The notes: a model not told the origin generated them from the sequence alone. 64,000 bases of DNA from Microbacterium sp. 8M (GCF_902506375.1 NZ_LR733284.1:1600059-1664058), one strand, 5' to 3'; positions 32,562-41,955 are shown, numbered from the stretch's first letter. Made by a program: numbers and translations.

Positions 32562-33379
32562 TGTCGACCGAACCTGAGGGCGTGCGCCTGCAGAAGGTGC
32601 TCGCGAACGCCGGTGTCGCTTCTCGACGCGTGATCGAGCAGTACATCGTGGAGGGGCGGATCCGCGTCAACGGATCCGTCGTCACCGAGCTCGGCACCCG
32701 GATCGATCCGTCGACCGACCTCGTCGACGTCGACGGCACCGCTGTCCAGCTGGACACCGGCAAGCGCTACGTCATGCTGAACAAGCCGACCGGCGTCGTC
32801 TCGTCGATGAAGGACGAGAAGGGGCGACCGGATCTGCGCCGGTTCACGCAGCAGTACGAGGAGCGCCTCTACAACGTGGGGCGCCTGGACGCCGACACCA
32901 GCGGGCTGCTCATCCTCACCAACGACGGCGACCTCGCGCACGTGCTCGCGCATCCTTCCTTCGGGGTGACGAAGGTCTACATCGCCAAGGTCTCCGGTCG
33001 TGTGACCGCGCAGACCATCGCGAAGCTCACCCGCGGCATCGACCTCGAGGACGGTCCGATCGCCGCCGACAAAGCGCGCCTGCTGGATTCCTCCGCGGGA
33101 TCCAGCCTCGTCGAGCTCACGCTGCACTCCGGGCGCAACCGGATCGTGCGCCGGATGCTCGCCGCGGTCGGCCACCCGGTCACCGAACTCGTGCGCCGAC
33201 AGTTCGGACCCCTGCACCTGGGAACGCTCCCGGCGGGGAAGAGCCGCGAACTGACTAAAATCGAACTCGGCGCGCTTCTGACCCTGTCGCGCCAGGAATC
33301 CCCCACGGGCGGCGCTTCGGACCCTTCGACAGCCTCAGGGACCGAGCAGGCGCGTTCAGACGCGCAGGAGAACGAGTGA
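32561..33379 (+). CDS. 23S rRNA pseudouridine synthase RluB-type
   Basis: The product has 272 aa from ATG 32561; ATG 32558 just before it is equally in frame, but AAAGGG at 32551-32556 is better spaced for 32561. An N-terminal S4 domain (VRLQKVLANAGVASRR) precedes the RsuA/RluB catalytic domain with GRLDADTSGLLILTNDG (catalytic D110) and SLVELTLHSGRNRIVRRML. It isomerises a uridine in the peptidyl-transferase region of 23S rRNA (RluB: U2605 in E. coli numbering). The C-terminal 25 residues come partly from a REP-like repeat. Confidence 0.9.
   Translation: MSTEPEGVRLQKVLANAGVASRRVIEQYIVEGRIRVNGSVVTELGTRIDPSTDLVDVDGTAVQLDTGKRYVMLNKPTGVVSSMKDEKGRPDLRRFTQQYEERLYNVGRLDADTSGLLILTNDGDLAHVLAHPSFGVTKVYIAKVSGRVTAQTIAKLTRGIDLEDGPIAADKARLLDSSAGSSLVELTLHSGRNRIVRRMLAAVGHPVTELVRRQFGPLHLGTLPAGKSRELTKIELGALLTLSRQESPTGGASDPSTASGTEQARSDAQENE
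33321..33343 (+). repeat. REP-like interspersed repeat inside rluB 3' end
   Basis: ACCCTTCGACAG followed by CCTCAGGGACC. Opposite orientation to the copy at 31135-31159. Read in frame it gives DPSTASGT in the unconserved tail of RluB. Confidence 0.7.
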
Positions 33380-34497
33380 GCGACACGAGCAGGACGCCGA
33401 TCGAGCGCGCCGCGAGACTGTCCGGGACCGTCCGGATCGTCGGCGCGGGGCTTCTCGGCGCGAGCATCGGGCACGCCCTCACCGCGAAGGGGGTCGACGT
33501 CGCCCTCGCCGACACGTCTCCCGCGCAGCTGCGCCTCGCGATCGACTACGGCGCGGGCCGCGCGGCACGCGACGACGACGCCCCCGTGCTCGTGGTCGTC
33601 GCCGTGCCGCCGGATGTGACCGCCGACGTCATCGAAGCCGAGCTCTCGCGGTTCCCGGAGGCCGTGGTGACGGACGTCGCGAGCGTCAAGCTCGAACCGC
33701 TGCGGGCGCTGCGCGAGCGCGGCGTCGACCTGACGCGCTACATCGGATCCCATCCGCTGGCCGGACGCGAGCGGGGCGGAGCCATCTCGGCGCGCGCGGA
33801 TATCTTCATCGGGCGCCCCTGGGTGGTCTGCCGCGACGAGGAGACCCGGCCTGCGGATCTCGCGCTCGTCGAGGGACTCGCGCTCGACCTCGAGGCCATG
33901 CCGCTCGAGATGACCCCGGAGGAGCACGACCGCGCGGTCGCGCTCACCTCGCATGTGCCGCAGGTGGTCGCGAGCCTGCTCGCCGCGCGCCTCGCCGACG
34001 CGGACGACGGATCCCTCCGCCTCGCCGGACAGGGCGTGCGCGACACCACGCGCATCGCCGCCTCCGCCCCCGAACTGTGGGTGCAGATCCTCGGCGCGAA
34101 CGCCGCTCCCGTGGTCTCCGTGCTGGACGCGCTCGCCGCGGACCTGGCCGAGGTGGCCGACGCCCTGCGCGACCCCGATCGCGCCGGATCACGGCGGACG
34201 GTCGCGGAGGCCATCCGGCACGGCAACGAGGGCGTCGAGCGGCTGCCGGGCAAGCACGGCCAGAACCGCCGGTTCGAGTCGTTCGTGGTCATGATCGACG
34301 ACACCGCGGGCCAGCTCGGGCGCCTCTTCGGCGAACTCGGCGAGCTCGAGGTGAACGTCGAGGACCTGCGTCTGGAGCACTCTCCCGGCGCGCAGTTCGG
34401 CCTCGCCGAGATCAGCGTCGTGCCGGCCGCCCTGCGCGGTGCCGTAGAGGGACTGGAGGCCAGAGGATGGCGGATTGCGAGCATGCCGGATGACTGA
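33376..34497 (+). CDS. tyrA: prephenate dehydrogenase
   Basis: The product has 373 aa. GTG start in a GTGA overlap with rluB. Rossmann motif [14 protein letters not shown] near 21-34, [19 protein letters not shown] and the helical dimerisation domain ([15 protein letters not shown]). From about residue 300 an ACT-like domain follows ([20 protein letters not shown]), a likely site for feedback by tyrosine. It converts prephenate to 4-hydroxyphenylpyruvate. It overlaps cmk by 8 bases. Confidence 0.92.
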   Translation: MSDTSRTPIERAARLSGTVRIVGAGLLGASIGHALTAKGVDVALADTSPAQLRLAIDYGAGRAARDDDAPVLVVVAVPPDVTADVIEAELSRFPEAVVTDVASVKLEPLRALRERGVDLTRYIGSHPLAGRERGGAISARADIFIGRPWVVCRDEETRPADLALVEGLALDLEAMPLEMTPEEHDRAVALTSHVPQVVASLLAARLADADDGSLRLAGQGVRDTTRIAASAPELWVQILGANAAPVVSVLDALAADLAEVADALRDPDRAGSRRTVAEAIRHGNEGVERLPGKHGQNRRFESFVVMIDDTAGQLGRLFGELGELEVNVEDLRLEHSPGAQFGLAEISVVPAALRGAVEGLEARGWRIASMPDD

Positions 34498-35188
34498 CCC
34501 TTCGACCTCGGAGACCGTGCCGTTCATCGTCGCGGTGGACGGCCCTGCCGGATCCGGCAAGTCCAGTGTGTCCAAGGCCGTGGCCCGCCGCCTCGGCTAC
34601 GGCTTCCTCGACACGGGTGCCGCCTACCGCGCGCTGGCGTGGCACGTCCTGGATCGCGGCGACGACACCGCCGACGAGGCCGCGGTGCTCGCCGCCGCCG
34701 CCGACTTCCCGTTCCGACAGGGGCTCGATCCGGACGACCGCGTGGTGCACGTCGGCGACGTCGACGTCACTGCGGCGATCCGCGAGCCGCGGGTGTCCGG
34801 TGCGGTGAGCGGCGTGGCGCGCGTGCCCGCCGTCCGCGTGCAGGTGAACGACGCGTTCCGCCGCATCGTGCGCGAGTCGGCGTACCCCGCGGTGGTGGTG
34901 GAGGGGCGCGACATCACGACCGTCGTCGCCCCGGACGCACCGGTGCGGATCCTGCTCACGGCGGCGCCCGAGGTGCGCGCTGCCCGTCGGGCCGCGGAGC
35001 TCGGCGCCGAGGATGCGGGAGCCGTGGCGGCGGCGCTGCACAGCCGCGACGCCAAGGACAGTGCGGTGGTGGACTTCCTCACCGCCGCAGAAGGAGTCGA
35101 GGTCGTGGATTCGACCGACCTCGACTTCGACCAGACCATCGACGCCGTGATCGCGGTGATCGAGCGACGCCAAGGAATGAACGCATGA
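34490..35188 (+). CDS. cmk: cytidylate kinase
   Basis: The product has 232 aa. ATG 34490 is chosen over a TTG five codons earlier. P-loop [14 protein letters not shown] (K24), [24 protein letters not shown] and the lid-like RRAAELG. It phosphorylates CMP/dCMP. The start lies 8 bases inside tyrA and the stop overlaps der (ATGA). The first codons contain a weak REP-like match. Confidence 0.95.
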   Translation: MTDPSTSETVPFIVAVDGPAGSGKSSVSKAVARRLGYGFLDTGAAYRALAWHVLDRGDDTADEAAVLAAAADFPFRQGLDPDDRVVHVGDVDVTAAIREPRVSGAVSGVARVPAVRVQVNDAFRRIVRESAYPAVVVEGRDITTVVAPDAPVRILLTAAPEVRAARRAAELGAEDAGAVAAALHSRDAKDSAVVDFLTAAEGVEVVDSTDLDFDQTIDAVIAVIERRQGMNA

Positions 35189-36714
35189 CAGACGAGTACG
35201 ACCCCTCCACAGGTGCCGGCGACGACCGCCTCGCCGAGAAGCTGGAGGCGATGGACGAGGAACTCGTCGAGGCGCGCGCCGCGACCCTGCGCGCGGGCCT
35301 CGAGGACTACGAGCTGGATGACGAGGACGCCGAGCTGCTCGCGGGCCTCGTCTCCGGCGAGGACGGGATCGAGTACCTTCCGGCGCTGCCCGTGGTCGCG
35401 ATCGTGGGTCGGCCGAACGTCGGCAAGTCGGCGCTCGTGAACCGGATCCTGGGTCGCCGCGAGGCGGTCGTCGAGGACACTCCCGGCGTCACCCGCGACC
35501 GCGTCACGTACAAGGCCGAGTGGATGGACCGGCGCTTCACGCTGGTCGACACCGGCGGCTGGGAGCCGGACGCGAAGGGCATCGACCGCTCCGTCGCCGC
35601 GCAGGCCGAGGTCGCCATCGACCTCAGCGACGTGGTGCTCTTCGTCGTCGACGCCATGGTCGGCGCCACCTCGACCGACGAGCACGTCGTGAAGCTGCTG
35701 CGCAAGAGCGGCAAGCCGGTGTTCCTCGTCGCCAACAAGATCGACGACGCCCGCCAGGAGCCCGAGGCGGCGGCGCTGTGGAATCTCGGTCTCGGTGAGC
35801 CGTACCCCGTGTCCGCGATCCACGGCCGTGGTGTCGCCGATCTTCTCGACGCCATCATGGCGAAGCTCCCCGAGGTGTCCGCCGTGGCCAAGGCCGAGAT
35901 CGGCGGCCCGCGCCGCGTCGCGATCCTGGGCCGCCCGAACGTGGGCAAGTCCTCGCTGCTGAACAAGGCCGCGGGGGAGGAGCGCGTGGTCGTCAACGAC
36001 CTCGCCGGCACCACCCGCGACCCGGTGGACGAGATCGTCGAGCTCGGCGGCAGGATGTGGCGCTTCGTCGACACCGCCGGCATCCGCCGTCGCGTCCACC
36101 TGCAGCAGGGTGCGGACTTCTACGCCTCGCTGCGCACCTCGGCCGCACTGGAGAAGGCGGAGGTCGCGGTGGTCGTGCTCGACGTCAGCCAGCCGATCAG
36201 CGTTCAGGACCTCAACATCATCGACCTGGTGCTGGAGTCGGGGCGGGCGCTCGTGCTCGCCTTCAACAAGTGGGATCGCCTCTCCGACGACGACATGGAG
36301 AACCAGGACCGCCGGCGGTACCTCGAGCGGGAGATCGAGCAGGATCTCGCGCACGTGGCCTGGGCGCCGCGCGTGAACATCTCCGCCAAGACGGGCCGGC
36401 ACCTGGACAAGCTCGTCCCCGCGCTGGAGACCGCGCTGGAGAACTGGGACCGCCGCATCCCGACCGGCAAGTTCAACGCCTTCCTCACCGAGCTCGTCGC
36501 CGCCCACCCGCATCCGCTGCGGGGCGGCAAGCAGCCGAGGATCCTGTTCGGGACGCAGGCGTCGACGCGCCCGCCGACATTCGTGCTGTTCACGACGGGA
36601 TTCCTGGATCCCGGTTACCGCCGGTTCATCCAGCGGCGCCTGCGCGAGCTGTACGACTTCGAGGGCACGCCGATCGTGATCAACATGCGGGTGCGCGAGC
36701 GCCGGCAGCGCTGA
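35185..36714 (+). CDS. der: ribosome-associated GTPase Der (EngA)
   Basis: The product has 509 aa. ATG 35185 overlaps the cmk stop; the upstream frame is a shadow. Two tandem G domains with [14 protein letters not shown] (about 75-88) and [13 protein letters not shown], each with its own DTxG (DTGGW, DTAGI) and NKxD (NKID, NKWD), then a KH-like C-terminal domain. An acidic extension of 70 residues precedes the first G domain, as in other actinobacterial Der. It is essential for 50S assembly. Last gene of the conserved block. Confidence 0.96.
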   Translation: MTDEYDPSTGAGDDRLAEKLEAMDEELVEARAATLRAGLEDYELDDEDAELLAGLVSGEDGIEYLPALPVVAIVGRPNVGKSALVNRILGRREAVVEDTPGVTRDRVTYKAEWMDRRFTLVDTGGWEPDAKGIDRSVAAQAEVAIDLSDVVLFVVDAMVGATSTDEHVVKLLRKSGKPVFLVANKIDDARQEPEAAALWNLGLGEPYPVSAIHGRGVADLLDAIMAKLPEVSAVAKAEIGGPRRVAILGRPNVGKSSLLNKAAGEERVVVNDLAGTTRDPVDEIVELGGRMWRFVDTAGIRRRVHLQQGADFYASLRTSAALEKAEVAVVVLDVSQPISVQDLNIIDLVLESGRALVLAFNKWDRLSDDDMENQDRRRYLEREIEQDLAHVAWAPRVNISAKTGRHLDKLVPALETALENWDRRIPTGKFNAFLTELVAAHPHPLRGGKQPRILFGTQASTRPPTFVLFTTGFLDPGYRRFIQRRLRELYDFEGTPIVINMRVRERRQR

Positions 36715-36734
36715 GCCGGCGCGGTCCGCGCTGC

Positions 36735-37181
36735 TCAGGCGGTGCGGGCCGCGCGCACCATCGCGGTGCGGTCGGGCTCGGTGAAGCCGAACTGGCGGTA
36801 CAGGCCGTGCGCGTCGCTCGTGAAGAGCGTCCACCGCATGTCCGCGCCCGGGCCCTCGTCGACCATGAGCCGGACCAGGCGCTTGCCGAGGCCGTGGCCG
36901 CGGTGCTCGGCGAGCACGTAGACGTCGGCGAGGTACGCGAAGGCGATGCCGTCCGAGATCGCGCGGGCGAAGCCCACCTGCTCCCCGGTGTCCCTGCGGT
37001 AAGCGCCGACGACGCGCCACGCCCCGGCGATCTGCGCCTCCACATCGGCGCGGGAGCGCCAGCGCGCCCAGTACGCCTCGGTGGACAGCCAGTCCCACAC
37101 CGCGTCGGTCTGGATCCGGGCCGGATCGTCGTCGAGTTCATAGGCGTCGAGTTCGTGGGCGTCGGGTCCTTGGGCGGTCAT
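36735..37181 (-). CDS. GNAT-family N-acetyltransferase
   Basis: The product has 148 aa from ATG 37181; ATG 37190 three codons upstream is also possible. GNAT motif A is VYVLAEHRGHGLGKRLVR with the acetyl-CoA loop RGHGLG, followed by FTSDAHGLYRQFGF (motif B). The acceptor is unknown. Convergent with der and divergent from the NUDIX-NYN gene. AAGAAT 7 bases before the start could be a -10 box of a leaderless transcript. Confidence 0.82.
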   Translation of the reverse strand: MTAQGPDAHELDAYELDDDPARIQTDAVWDWLSTEAYWARWRSRADVEAQIAGAWRVVGAYRRDTGEQVGFARAISDGIAFAYLADVYVLAEHRGHGLGKRLVRLMVDEGPGADMRWTLFTSDAHGLYRQFGFTEPDRTAMVRAARTA

Positions 37182-37285
37182 GCAGACCATTCTTGCAAGG
37201 GGTCGCGGTCGCGCTCCGCCATCCGTCACCTGCAACGTTCCGTCGCACAGGGCCGCGTCACGGTCGCGTGTGAAAGGCTGGACGG

Positions 37286-38242
37286 GTGACGATCGTTCCT
37301 CCCGCTCCCGGCGAGCCCCGGCGTCCGCACGGGCCGCTCGATTCGGGCGACGCGTGGGTGGTGTCGCCGACCGGCGAGCGCTACTGGGGGCGGTACGGGG
37401 CGGCCGGGCTGCTGGCGTTCGACCCTGCCCGCGGGGTGCTGCTGCAGCACCGCGTCGCATGGTCGCACCACGGCGACACCTGGGCGCTGCCGGGCGGTGC
37501 ACGGCATGCCGGAGAGTCCGCTCGGGAGGGCGCGATCCGCGAGGCGCAGGAGGAGGCCGGCGTCCCCGACGGGGCCGTGCGCGCGCGGTTCGAGAGTGTG
37601 CTGGATCTCGGGATCTGGAGCTACGCCACGGTCGTGGCCGACGTCGTGGTGCCGTTCGAGCCGGTGATCAGCGACCCGGAGAGCCTGGCGCTGGAGTGGG
37701 TGCCGGTCGACGAGGTGGATGCCCGTCCGCTGCATCCGGGCTTCGCGGCGGCGTGGCCGGAGCTGCGGGCGCTGCTGGACGTGCGGCCGGTCGTGATCGT
37801 GGACGCCGCGAACGTGGTCGGATCCGTGCCCGACGGCTGGTGGAAGGACAGGGCGGGCGCGACGGCGCGCCTGCGCGACCGCCTCGAGGACTGGGCGCGG
37901 AGGGGAGTGGAAGCCGGGCGGGTCGCGCTCGACTCCACCCGATGGCACCCGCGCGTGGCGCTGGTCGCCGAGGGCGCCGCCCGCTCGGTCGACGATCCGG
38001 ACGAGACCCCCGATGTCGCGTGCGCCGTGGAGATCGTGCGCGCGCCGGCGGCCGGCGACGACACCATCGTCGCGGTGGCGGCGGAGCACGTCGCCGCCGG
38101 CGACCGCGTGTTCGTCGTCACGAGCGATCGCGGTCTGGCCGAGCGGATCGAGGCGCTGACCGGGGACGGGCGTTCCGCCGAAGTCCGGCCGGTGCGCTGG
38201 CTGCTGGACCAGCTCGACGAGGATGCGCGGACCACGGTCTGA
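37286..38242 (+). CDS. NUDIX hydrolase fused to a NYN/PIN-like nuclease domain
   Basis: The product has 318 aa with GTG start; AAGGCT six bases before it acts as -10 and no ribosome binding site is needed. Residues 35-160 are a NUDIX domain with a full box at 71-93 (G-x5-E-x7-RE-x2-EE-x-G). Residues about 166-310 form a second domain beginning PVVIVDAANVVGS (D173, N176), with D259 in GDDTIV and D281 in VTSDRG, the acidic pattern of NYN/PIN ribonucleases. Possible roles are RNA or nucleotide clean-up, but no substrate is visible. It is followed by an intrinsic terminator. Confidence 0.8.
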   Translation: MTIVPPAPGEPRRPHGPLDSGDAWVVSPTGERYWGRYGAAGLLAFDPARGVLLQHRVAWSHHGDTWALPGGARHAGESAREGAIREAQEEAGVPDGAVRARFESVLDLGIWSYATVVADVVVPFEPVISDPESLALEWVPVDEVDARPLHPGFAAAWPELRALLDVRPVVIVDAANVVGSVPDGWWKDRAGATARLRDRLEDWARRGVEAGRVALDSTRWHPRVALVAEGAARSVDDPDETPDVACAVEIVRAPAAGDDTIVAVAAEHVAAGDRVFVVTSDRGLAERIEALTGDGRSAEVRPVRWLLDQLDEDARTTV

Positions 38243-38249
38243 ACGAGGC

Positions 38250-38270
38250 GCTCGGGCGTTGGGCCCGAGC
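38250..38270 (+). terminator. intrinsic terminator after NUDIX-NYN gene
   Basis: GCTCGGGC, loop GTTGG, GCCCGAGC, then TTCCTCC. An 8-bp GC-rich stem placed 8 bases after the stop codon. Confidence 0.6.
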
Positions 38271-38335
38271 TTCCTCCGCAACGCGACCGCCTGGCGTGGA
38301 TGCCGGCCTCGGGGCAGACTGCTCCCTCGAAACGG

Positions 38336-39898
38336 TCAGACGAACATGATCCGGCGCGGGGGACGGTCGTCGTAGGTGCGGCCCAGCGGGCTGATCCAGC
38401 GCACGACGCCATCCGCGAGCTGATGCGCGGTCCAGCGAACGATGTCGTCGAGGTCGGGATGCTTGAGCGGATGGTGTCCGGGGCAGAAGTCGGCGAGGTT
38501 CGTGAGTTCGGTCAGACCGCCCTTGGCGTAGTCGTGGTTGTGGTCGATCTCGCATCGATGCGCGGGAGTGTGGCAGCCGGGGAAACGGCAGCGCTGATCC
38601 CTGGCCCGGAGGAAGCGCTTCATCGCGCCGGTCGGCGTGTAGCGGTCGACCTTCGTGACCATGCCGGCGGAGTCGAGGAAGAGCCTGTTCCAGCCGGTCG
38701 CCCGCCCGGCGAGATCCCGGGCGATGGCCGGATCCAGTGGTCCGTATCCGTCGAGTTCAGCCAGACGGTCGTCTTCGCCGGCGAGGGTCGTCGCAGCGAC
38801 GGTGACCTGCACGGTGGCCTGGACGTTGTCCAGGCCGGTGCCGAGGACGTCGGAGAGACGCGCGGCGAGGAGGAGGTCGACCAGGGCGTCCGCCTCGATC
38901 TGCGCCCGGGTGCGACCGTCCGCGGTGACCTCCTCGGGGCCAGGGCCGTCGTCGTCGGAGTCTTCGCGGTCTGGCGAGCGGTCGATGTCGGGGTCGACGG
39001 CGTACGTCTCGCTCGCGATGATGAGGTCGTAGGCGTCGAGCCGAGGGGCGTCGGGGAAGAGATTCGCAGCCTCCGGCCAATCGTCGAGATCGGCGCCCTC
39101 GGGGATCACGCTGGCGGCAGCGGCGCGCGCTGGGCTCGCAGCGGCACCCGGATCTGCGGAGCCGGCGGCGGGCGGCGACGCGGAAGCAGGTGCGGAGGCG
39201 GCGCGAGAGGCCGCATCGCCGGGGCTCTGCGCGGCGGCGCGCGACGTCTGCGCGATCGTCTTCGCGAGGCGACGCAGACGATCCTTGATCGCGACCGCGT
39301 ACACCTCGGGGAGGACCGCGGTGAGCAGCGCCATGCCCTCATCCAGCGAACGCACGGTCACGCAGCGCTCGTCGGCGGCACGACGATGCCGTTCCTTCAA
39401 TGACTCGCCGGCGATGACGGCCGCGATCTGGCGAGCGGTGACGCGGGTGCGGGTGGGGGAGTCCTGCTCCGCCACGGCGATGCACGCCTGCTCGTACATC
39501 GCAAACGACTCCTCGCCGATGCGCAGGTTGCGTACGGCGTCTCGGACCGGATCCGCAGCAGAGATGATCGCGCGCACGTGCTGCACCGAGATCGTTCCGC
39601 GGCGGAGCGCTTCGTGCAGCCCGGGGAAGTACATGGTCAGGGCCTCGGCATCCGCGAAGGAGTTCTCCACACTGCCGGATCCGGCGCGACCCGCCGCCGT
39701 GTACTCCGCGACCATCGATCGCCGGGCCATATCCCGATGCACCGGGTGCGCCGCGACATCCTGATCGAAGAGCGCCGCTCTGGTGGCGAGCAGGTCGACT
39801 GCTTCCGCCTCGAGTCGCGCGATCTCGGCGCGCTTCGCCACCCATGCGTCGAGCAGCACCTCGCGGTCTGCGAGCGGTGGGCGGGTGAAGCTGGTCAT
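38336..39898 (-). CDS. DUF222/HNH endonuclease (13E12 repeat family)
   Basis: The product has 520 aa. The N-terminal DUF222 region (about 1-210) is helical; an Ala/Pro/Ser-rich linker (about 215-275) follows; the C-terminal HNH nuclease has CRFPGCHTPAHRCEIDHNHD with zinc-binding Cys pairs and the catalytic His. Proteins of this type occur in many copies in actinobacterial genomes (REP13E12 in M. tuberculosis), where they behave as repeated genes. Their biological role is not established. A member also occurs next to xerD in M. tuberculosis (Rv1702c). Upstream AT-rich sequence holds the promoter. Confidence 0.88.
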   Translation of the reverse strand: MTSFTRPPLADREVLLDAWVAKRAEIARLEAEAVDLLATRAALFDQDVAAHPVHRDMARRSMVAEYTAAGRAGSGSVENSFADAEALTMYFPGLHEALRRGTISVQHVRAIISAADPVRDAVRNLRIGEESFAMYEQACIAVAEQDSPTRTRVTARQIAAVIAGESLKERHRRAADERCVTVRSLDEGMALLTAVLPEVYAVAIKDRLRRLAKTIAQTSRAAAQSPGDAASRAASAPASASPPAAGSADPGAAASPARAAAASVIPEGADLDDWPEAANLFPDAPRLDAYDLIIASETYAVDPDIDRSPDREDSDDDGPGPEEVTADGRTRAQIEADALVDLLLAARLSDVLGTGLDNVQATVQVTVAATTLAGEDDRLAELDGYGPLDPAIARDLAGRATGWNRLFLDSAGMVTKVDRYTPTGAMKRFLRARDQRCRFPGCHTPAHRCEIDHNHDYAKGGLTELTNLADFCPGHHPLKHPDLDDIVRWTAHQLADGVVRWISPLGRTYDDRPPRRIMFV

Positions 39899-39950
39899 GC
39901 CCTCAGTTTAGAACATAACTACGAAAGAAGGAAGGCCTGTGGAAAGAAAT

Positions 39951-39970
39951 CCAGGGCGGTGTCAGCCCTG
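39951..39970 (-). terminator. intrinsic terminator of the S4-domain gene
   Basis: On the minus strand CAGGGC, loop TGACACC, GCCCTG, then GATTTCTTT, a 6-bp stem with a T-rich tail that overlaps the stop codon region. Confidence 0.55.
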
Positions 39971-40342
39971 ATCGCGGCCGCGAAGGCGGTCGATGTCGCG
40001 GCGCTCGCGCTTGGTCGGCCGGCCCGCGCCGCGGTCGCGCACACCGGCGGCGGCGATCGGCTCGCGGGGCGGCGTGCGGTCCTCGGCGGCGAGGGCGGCG
40101 AGCGGCGCGCCGACCCGCTTCACCAGAGTGTGACGCACGACGAGGATCCGGTCGAAGCCGCTGATCCGGATCCGCAGTTCGTCGCCGATCTTCACCGTCT
40201 GCGCAGCCTTCACCCGTTCGCCGTTGACTCGTACGTGCCCCGCGCGGCAGGCGGTGGTCGCCGCGGAGCGGGTCTTGAACACGCGCACCGCCCACAACCA
40301 GCTGTCGACGCGGACCGGTCCGCTCGCCCAGGGCTCGTTCAT
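39962..40342 (-). CDS. S4-domain RNA-binding protein (Hsp15-like)
   Basis: The product has 126 aa. The start at 40342 overlaps the upstream membrane-protein stop by 4 bp (minus-strand ATGA). The S4 domain is at 9-75 (VRVDSWLWAVRVFKTRSAA, RVNGERVKAAQTV). A basic tail (RPTKRERRDIDRLRGRDQ) follows. Hsp15/HslR relatives bind 50S subunits carrying stalled nascent chains. Role here by family only. Confidence 0.85.
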   Translation of the reverse strand: MNEPWASGPVRVDSWLWAVRVFKTRSAATTACRAGHVRVNGERVKAAQTVKIGDELRIRISGFDRILVVRHTLVKRVGAPLAALAAEDRTPPREPIAAAGVRDRGAGRPTKRERRDIDRLRGRDQG

Positions 40343-41046
40343 GCGAGCGACCTCCGGGAGCCGGCGACCGCCGCGGGCAAGGAGGCATCGTCGCGGTGGA
40401 GGGCGCGGAGGGCTCCAGCGACGATCAGACCCTGACCGATCGTGTAGGTGACCATCACGGCCGGGCTCGTCCAATCCGGCATGGCGTCAGGGAGGAACAG
40501 GCGGAAGGCGAGGATCGAGTCACTGGCCAGGAAGAAGGCGCCACCCCAGGCGATCGTCGCCCGGCAGCCGGCAGAGGTGGCGGCGGTGCCGGCGAGCACG
40601 ACGCCATACGCGCCGACCGCGACGAGCAGGGATCCGGTGTGCGGCCCGAGCACCATCATCATCAGCAGCCACCAGAGCACGTAGGCCACGGTCCACAGCG
40701 GCAGCCGGCGCACCCGAAGCCGACGCAGGAACAGCACGATGTAGGCGACGTGCGCCACGCCGAAGAAGCCGAGCATGAGCGGCAGCTCGGGGGCGAGCGG
40801 GAAGAACAGGCCAGCCTCATCGCCGAGCCACGAGAAGAAGAGGGCGGCGGCGAGCAGCACCGCCGCCCCTCGTGTCGCGAGGGTCTTCCACCCCAGAGCC
40901 AGGGGCAGCGCGAGCAGGGGCATGAGCAGCGCCTTGGTGGGCGTGGTCAGCGGACTGTGCACGGCATTCGAGATCACGTGGATCAGCGACATCAGGACGT
41001 ACGGGACGAACGGCCACAGGGCGCGGTATCGACTGCGGCTCTGCAT
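40339..41046 (-). CDS. YhhN/TMEM86-family membrane protein, lysoplasmalogenase-like
   Basis: The product has 235 aa; start ATG 41046 is fixed by TACGAT six bases before it (minus strand) and by GGAGGG. Seven or eight predicted membrane helices. FSWLGDEAGLF and GGAFFLASDSILAF contain the two conserved Asp-bearing helices of the YhhN family, whose animal relative TMEM86 hydrolyses lysoplasmalogen vinyl ethers. Catalytic function is not established for this branch. Coupled to the S4 gene. Confidence 0.8.
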   Translation of the reverse strand: MQSRSRYRALWPFVPYVLMSLIHVISNAVHSPLTTPTKALLMPLLALPLALGWKTLATRGAAVLLAAALFFSWLGDEAGLFFPLAPELPLMLGFFGVAHVAYIVLFLRRLRVRRLPLWTVAYVLWWLLMMMVLGPHTGSLLVAVGAYGVVLAGTAATSAGCRATIAWGGAFFLASDSILAFRLFLPDAMPDWTSPAVMVTYTIGQGLIVAGALRALHRDDASLPAAVAGSRRSLA

Positions 41047-41052
41047 CCCTCC

Positions 41053-41058
41053 ATCGTA
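41053..41058 (-). promoter_or_regulatory. -10 box TACGAT of the YhhN-like gene
   Basis: On the minus strand TACGAT is followed by GGAGGG and then the ATG, the same spacing seen at other leaderless starts in the window. GGAGGG may also act as a ribosome binding site. Confidence 0.45.
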
Positions 41059-41106
41059 GGAGGCCGGCGGGCGATCACCCGCCCGCATCAGGCGACGAGG
41101 AGCCCG

Positions 41107-41691
41107 TCAGGCAGCGAGCTCCAGAGCCACGAGCGGGCGTCCGGACCGCAGCTCGCCCACCACCGAGAACCCGGCGTTCAGGAACGTCGACAACGCCCCG
41201 TGGAACAGGTCGTTCGGCGACACGGTGACGGCTGAGGTGTCGACCGGGTAGCCCTCGATGACGCGGGCTCCGGACTCGCGAGCGTAGTCGACGGCGGCGG
41301 CCAGCAGTGCCGCGTTGAGCCCCTGACCCCGGTGTTCACGGCGCACGGAGAAGCAGGTGACGGCCCACACGCCGCCGTCGTCGAGCGGCTCGTGCGTGGC
41401 GGCCACGATGTTGCGCGTGTAGCCGAGCCGCTTCTGGGCGGGACGCGGGCCGATGCGGATCCACCCCGCTGCCTCGCCGTCCACGTACGCGACGATGCCC
41501 GGCGGGGGACCGGTCGTGATCTCGTCCCGCAGGATCCCGACCCGCTCGTCCTTCGTCGTGGCGTTCCAGTCCTTGTTGCGCAGCACCGGCCAGACGCACT
41601 GACAGGACGCTCCGTCGCCGCCTCCGGTGAGCGTTCGCTGCACGTCCTCCCACTCGGTGGGCGTCGCTGCCTTCGTGGTGATGGTGGTCAT
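41107..41691 (-). CDS. GNAT-family N-acetyltransferase
   Basis: The product has 194 aa. A start at 41721 is open, but TAGGGT at 41699-41704 (minus strand) lies 7 bases before ATG 41691 and would fall inside the longer gene, so the shorter form is preferred. Early Cys/Trp-rich part (ASCQCVWPVLRNKDWN) and a GNAT core VTCFSVRREHRGQGLNAALLAAA with the RGQGLN acetyl-CoA loop. Similar proteins are annotated as GNAT enzymes of unknown acceptor. Confidence 0.82.
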   Translation of the reverse strand: MTTITTKAATPTEWEDVQRTLTGGGDGASCQCVWPVLRNKDWNATTKDERVGILRDEITTGPPPGIVAYVDGEAAGWIRIGPRPAQKRLGYTRNIVAATHEPLDDGGVWAVTCFSVRREHRGQGLNAALLAAAVDYARESGARVIEGYPVDTSAVTVSPNDLFHGALSTFLNAGFSVVGELRSGRPLVALELAA

Positions 41692-41771
41692 GGTCTCGAC
41701 CCTATGCGCGGTCGCCGACATCCGCGCCGCGCCCGGACCGCGCCAGTTTCGCGGAGCCCTCGCGAGTCGGC

Positions 41772-41777
41772 TACGAT
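41772..41777 (+). promoter_or_regulatory. -10 box of tRNA-Pro
   Basis: TACGAT followed by AGGGGAG, 34 bases before the tRNA. No strong -35 can be named; TTTCGC at 41747-41752 is the nearest. Confidence 0.4.
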
Positions 41778-41811
41778 AGGGGAGTTGCCCGCGCTCCGGC
41801 GCGGTCGTCCA

Positions 41812-41885
<74 letters not shown>

Positions 41886-41891
41886 CCGAAC

Positions 41892-41926
41892 ACGAGAGGC
41901 TCGATCCGAAGGATCGGGCCTCTCGT
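41892..41926 (+). terminator. strong hairpin terminator after tRNA-Pro
   Basis: ACGAGAGGCTCGATCC, loop GAA, GGATCGGGCCTCTCGT: a 16-bp stem with a single G-U pair, seven bases after the tRNA. There is no long T-tract. It may work in both directions, as the next gene converges from the right. Confidence 0.75.
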
Positions 41927-41955
41927 CGTCTCCGGGCCGGCTCAGGTGTGCGGCC

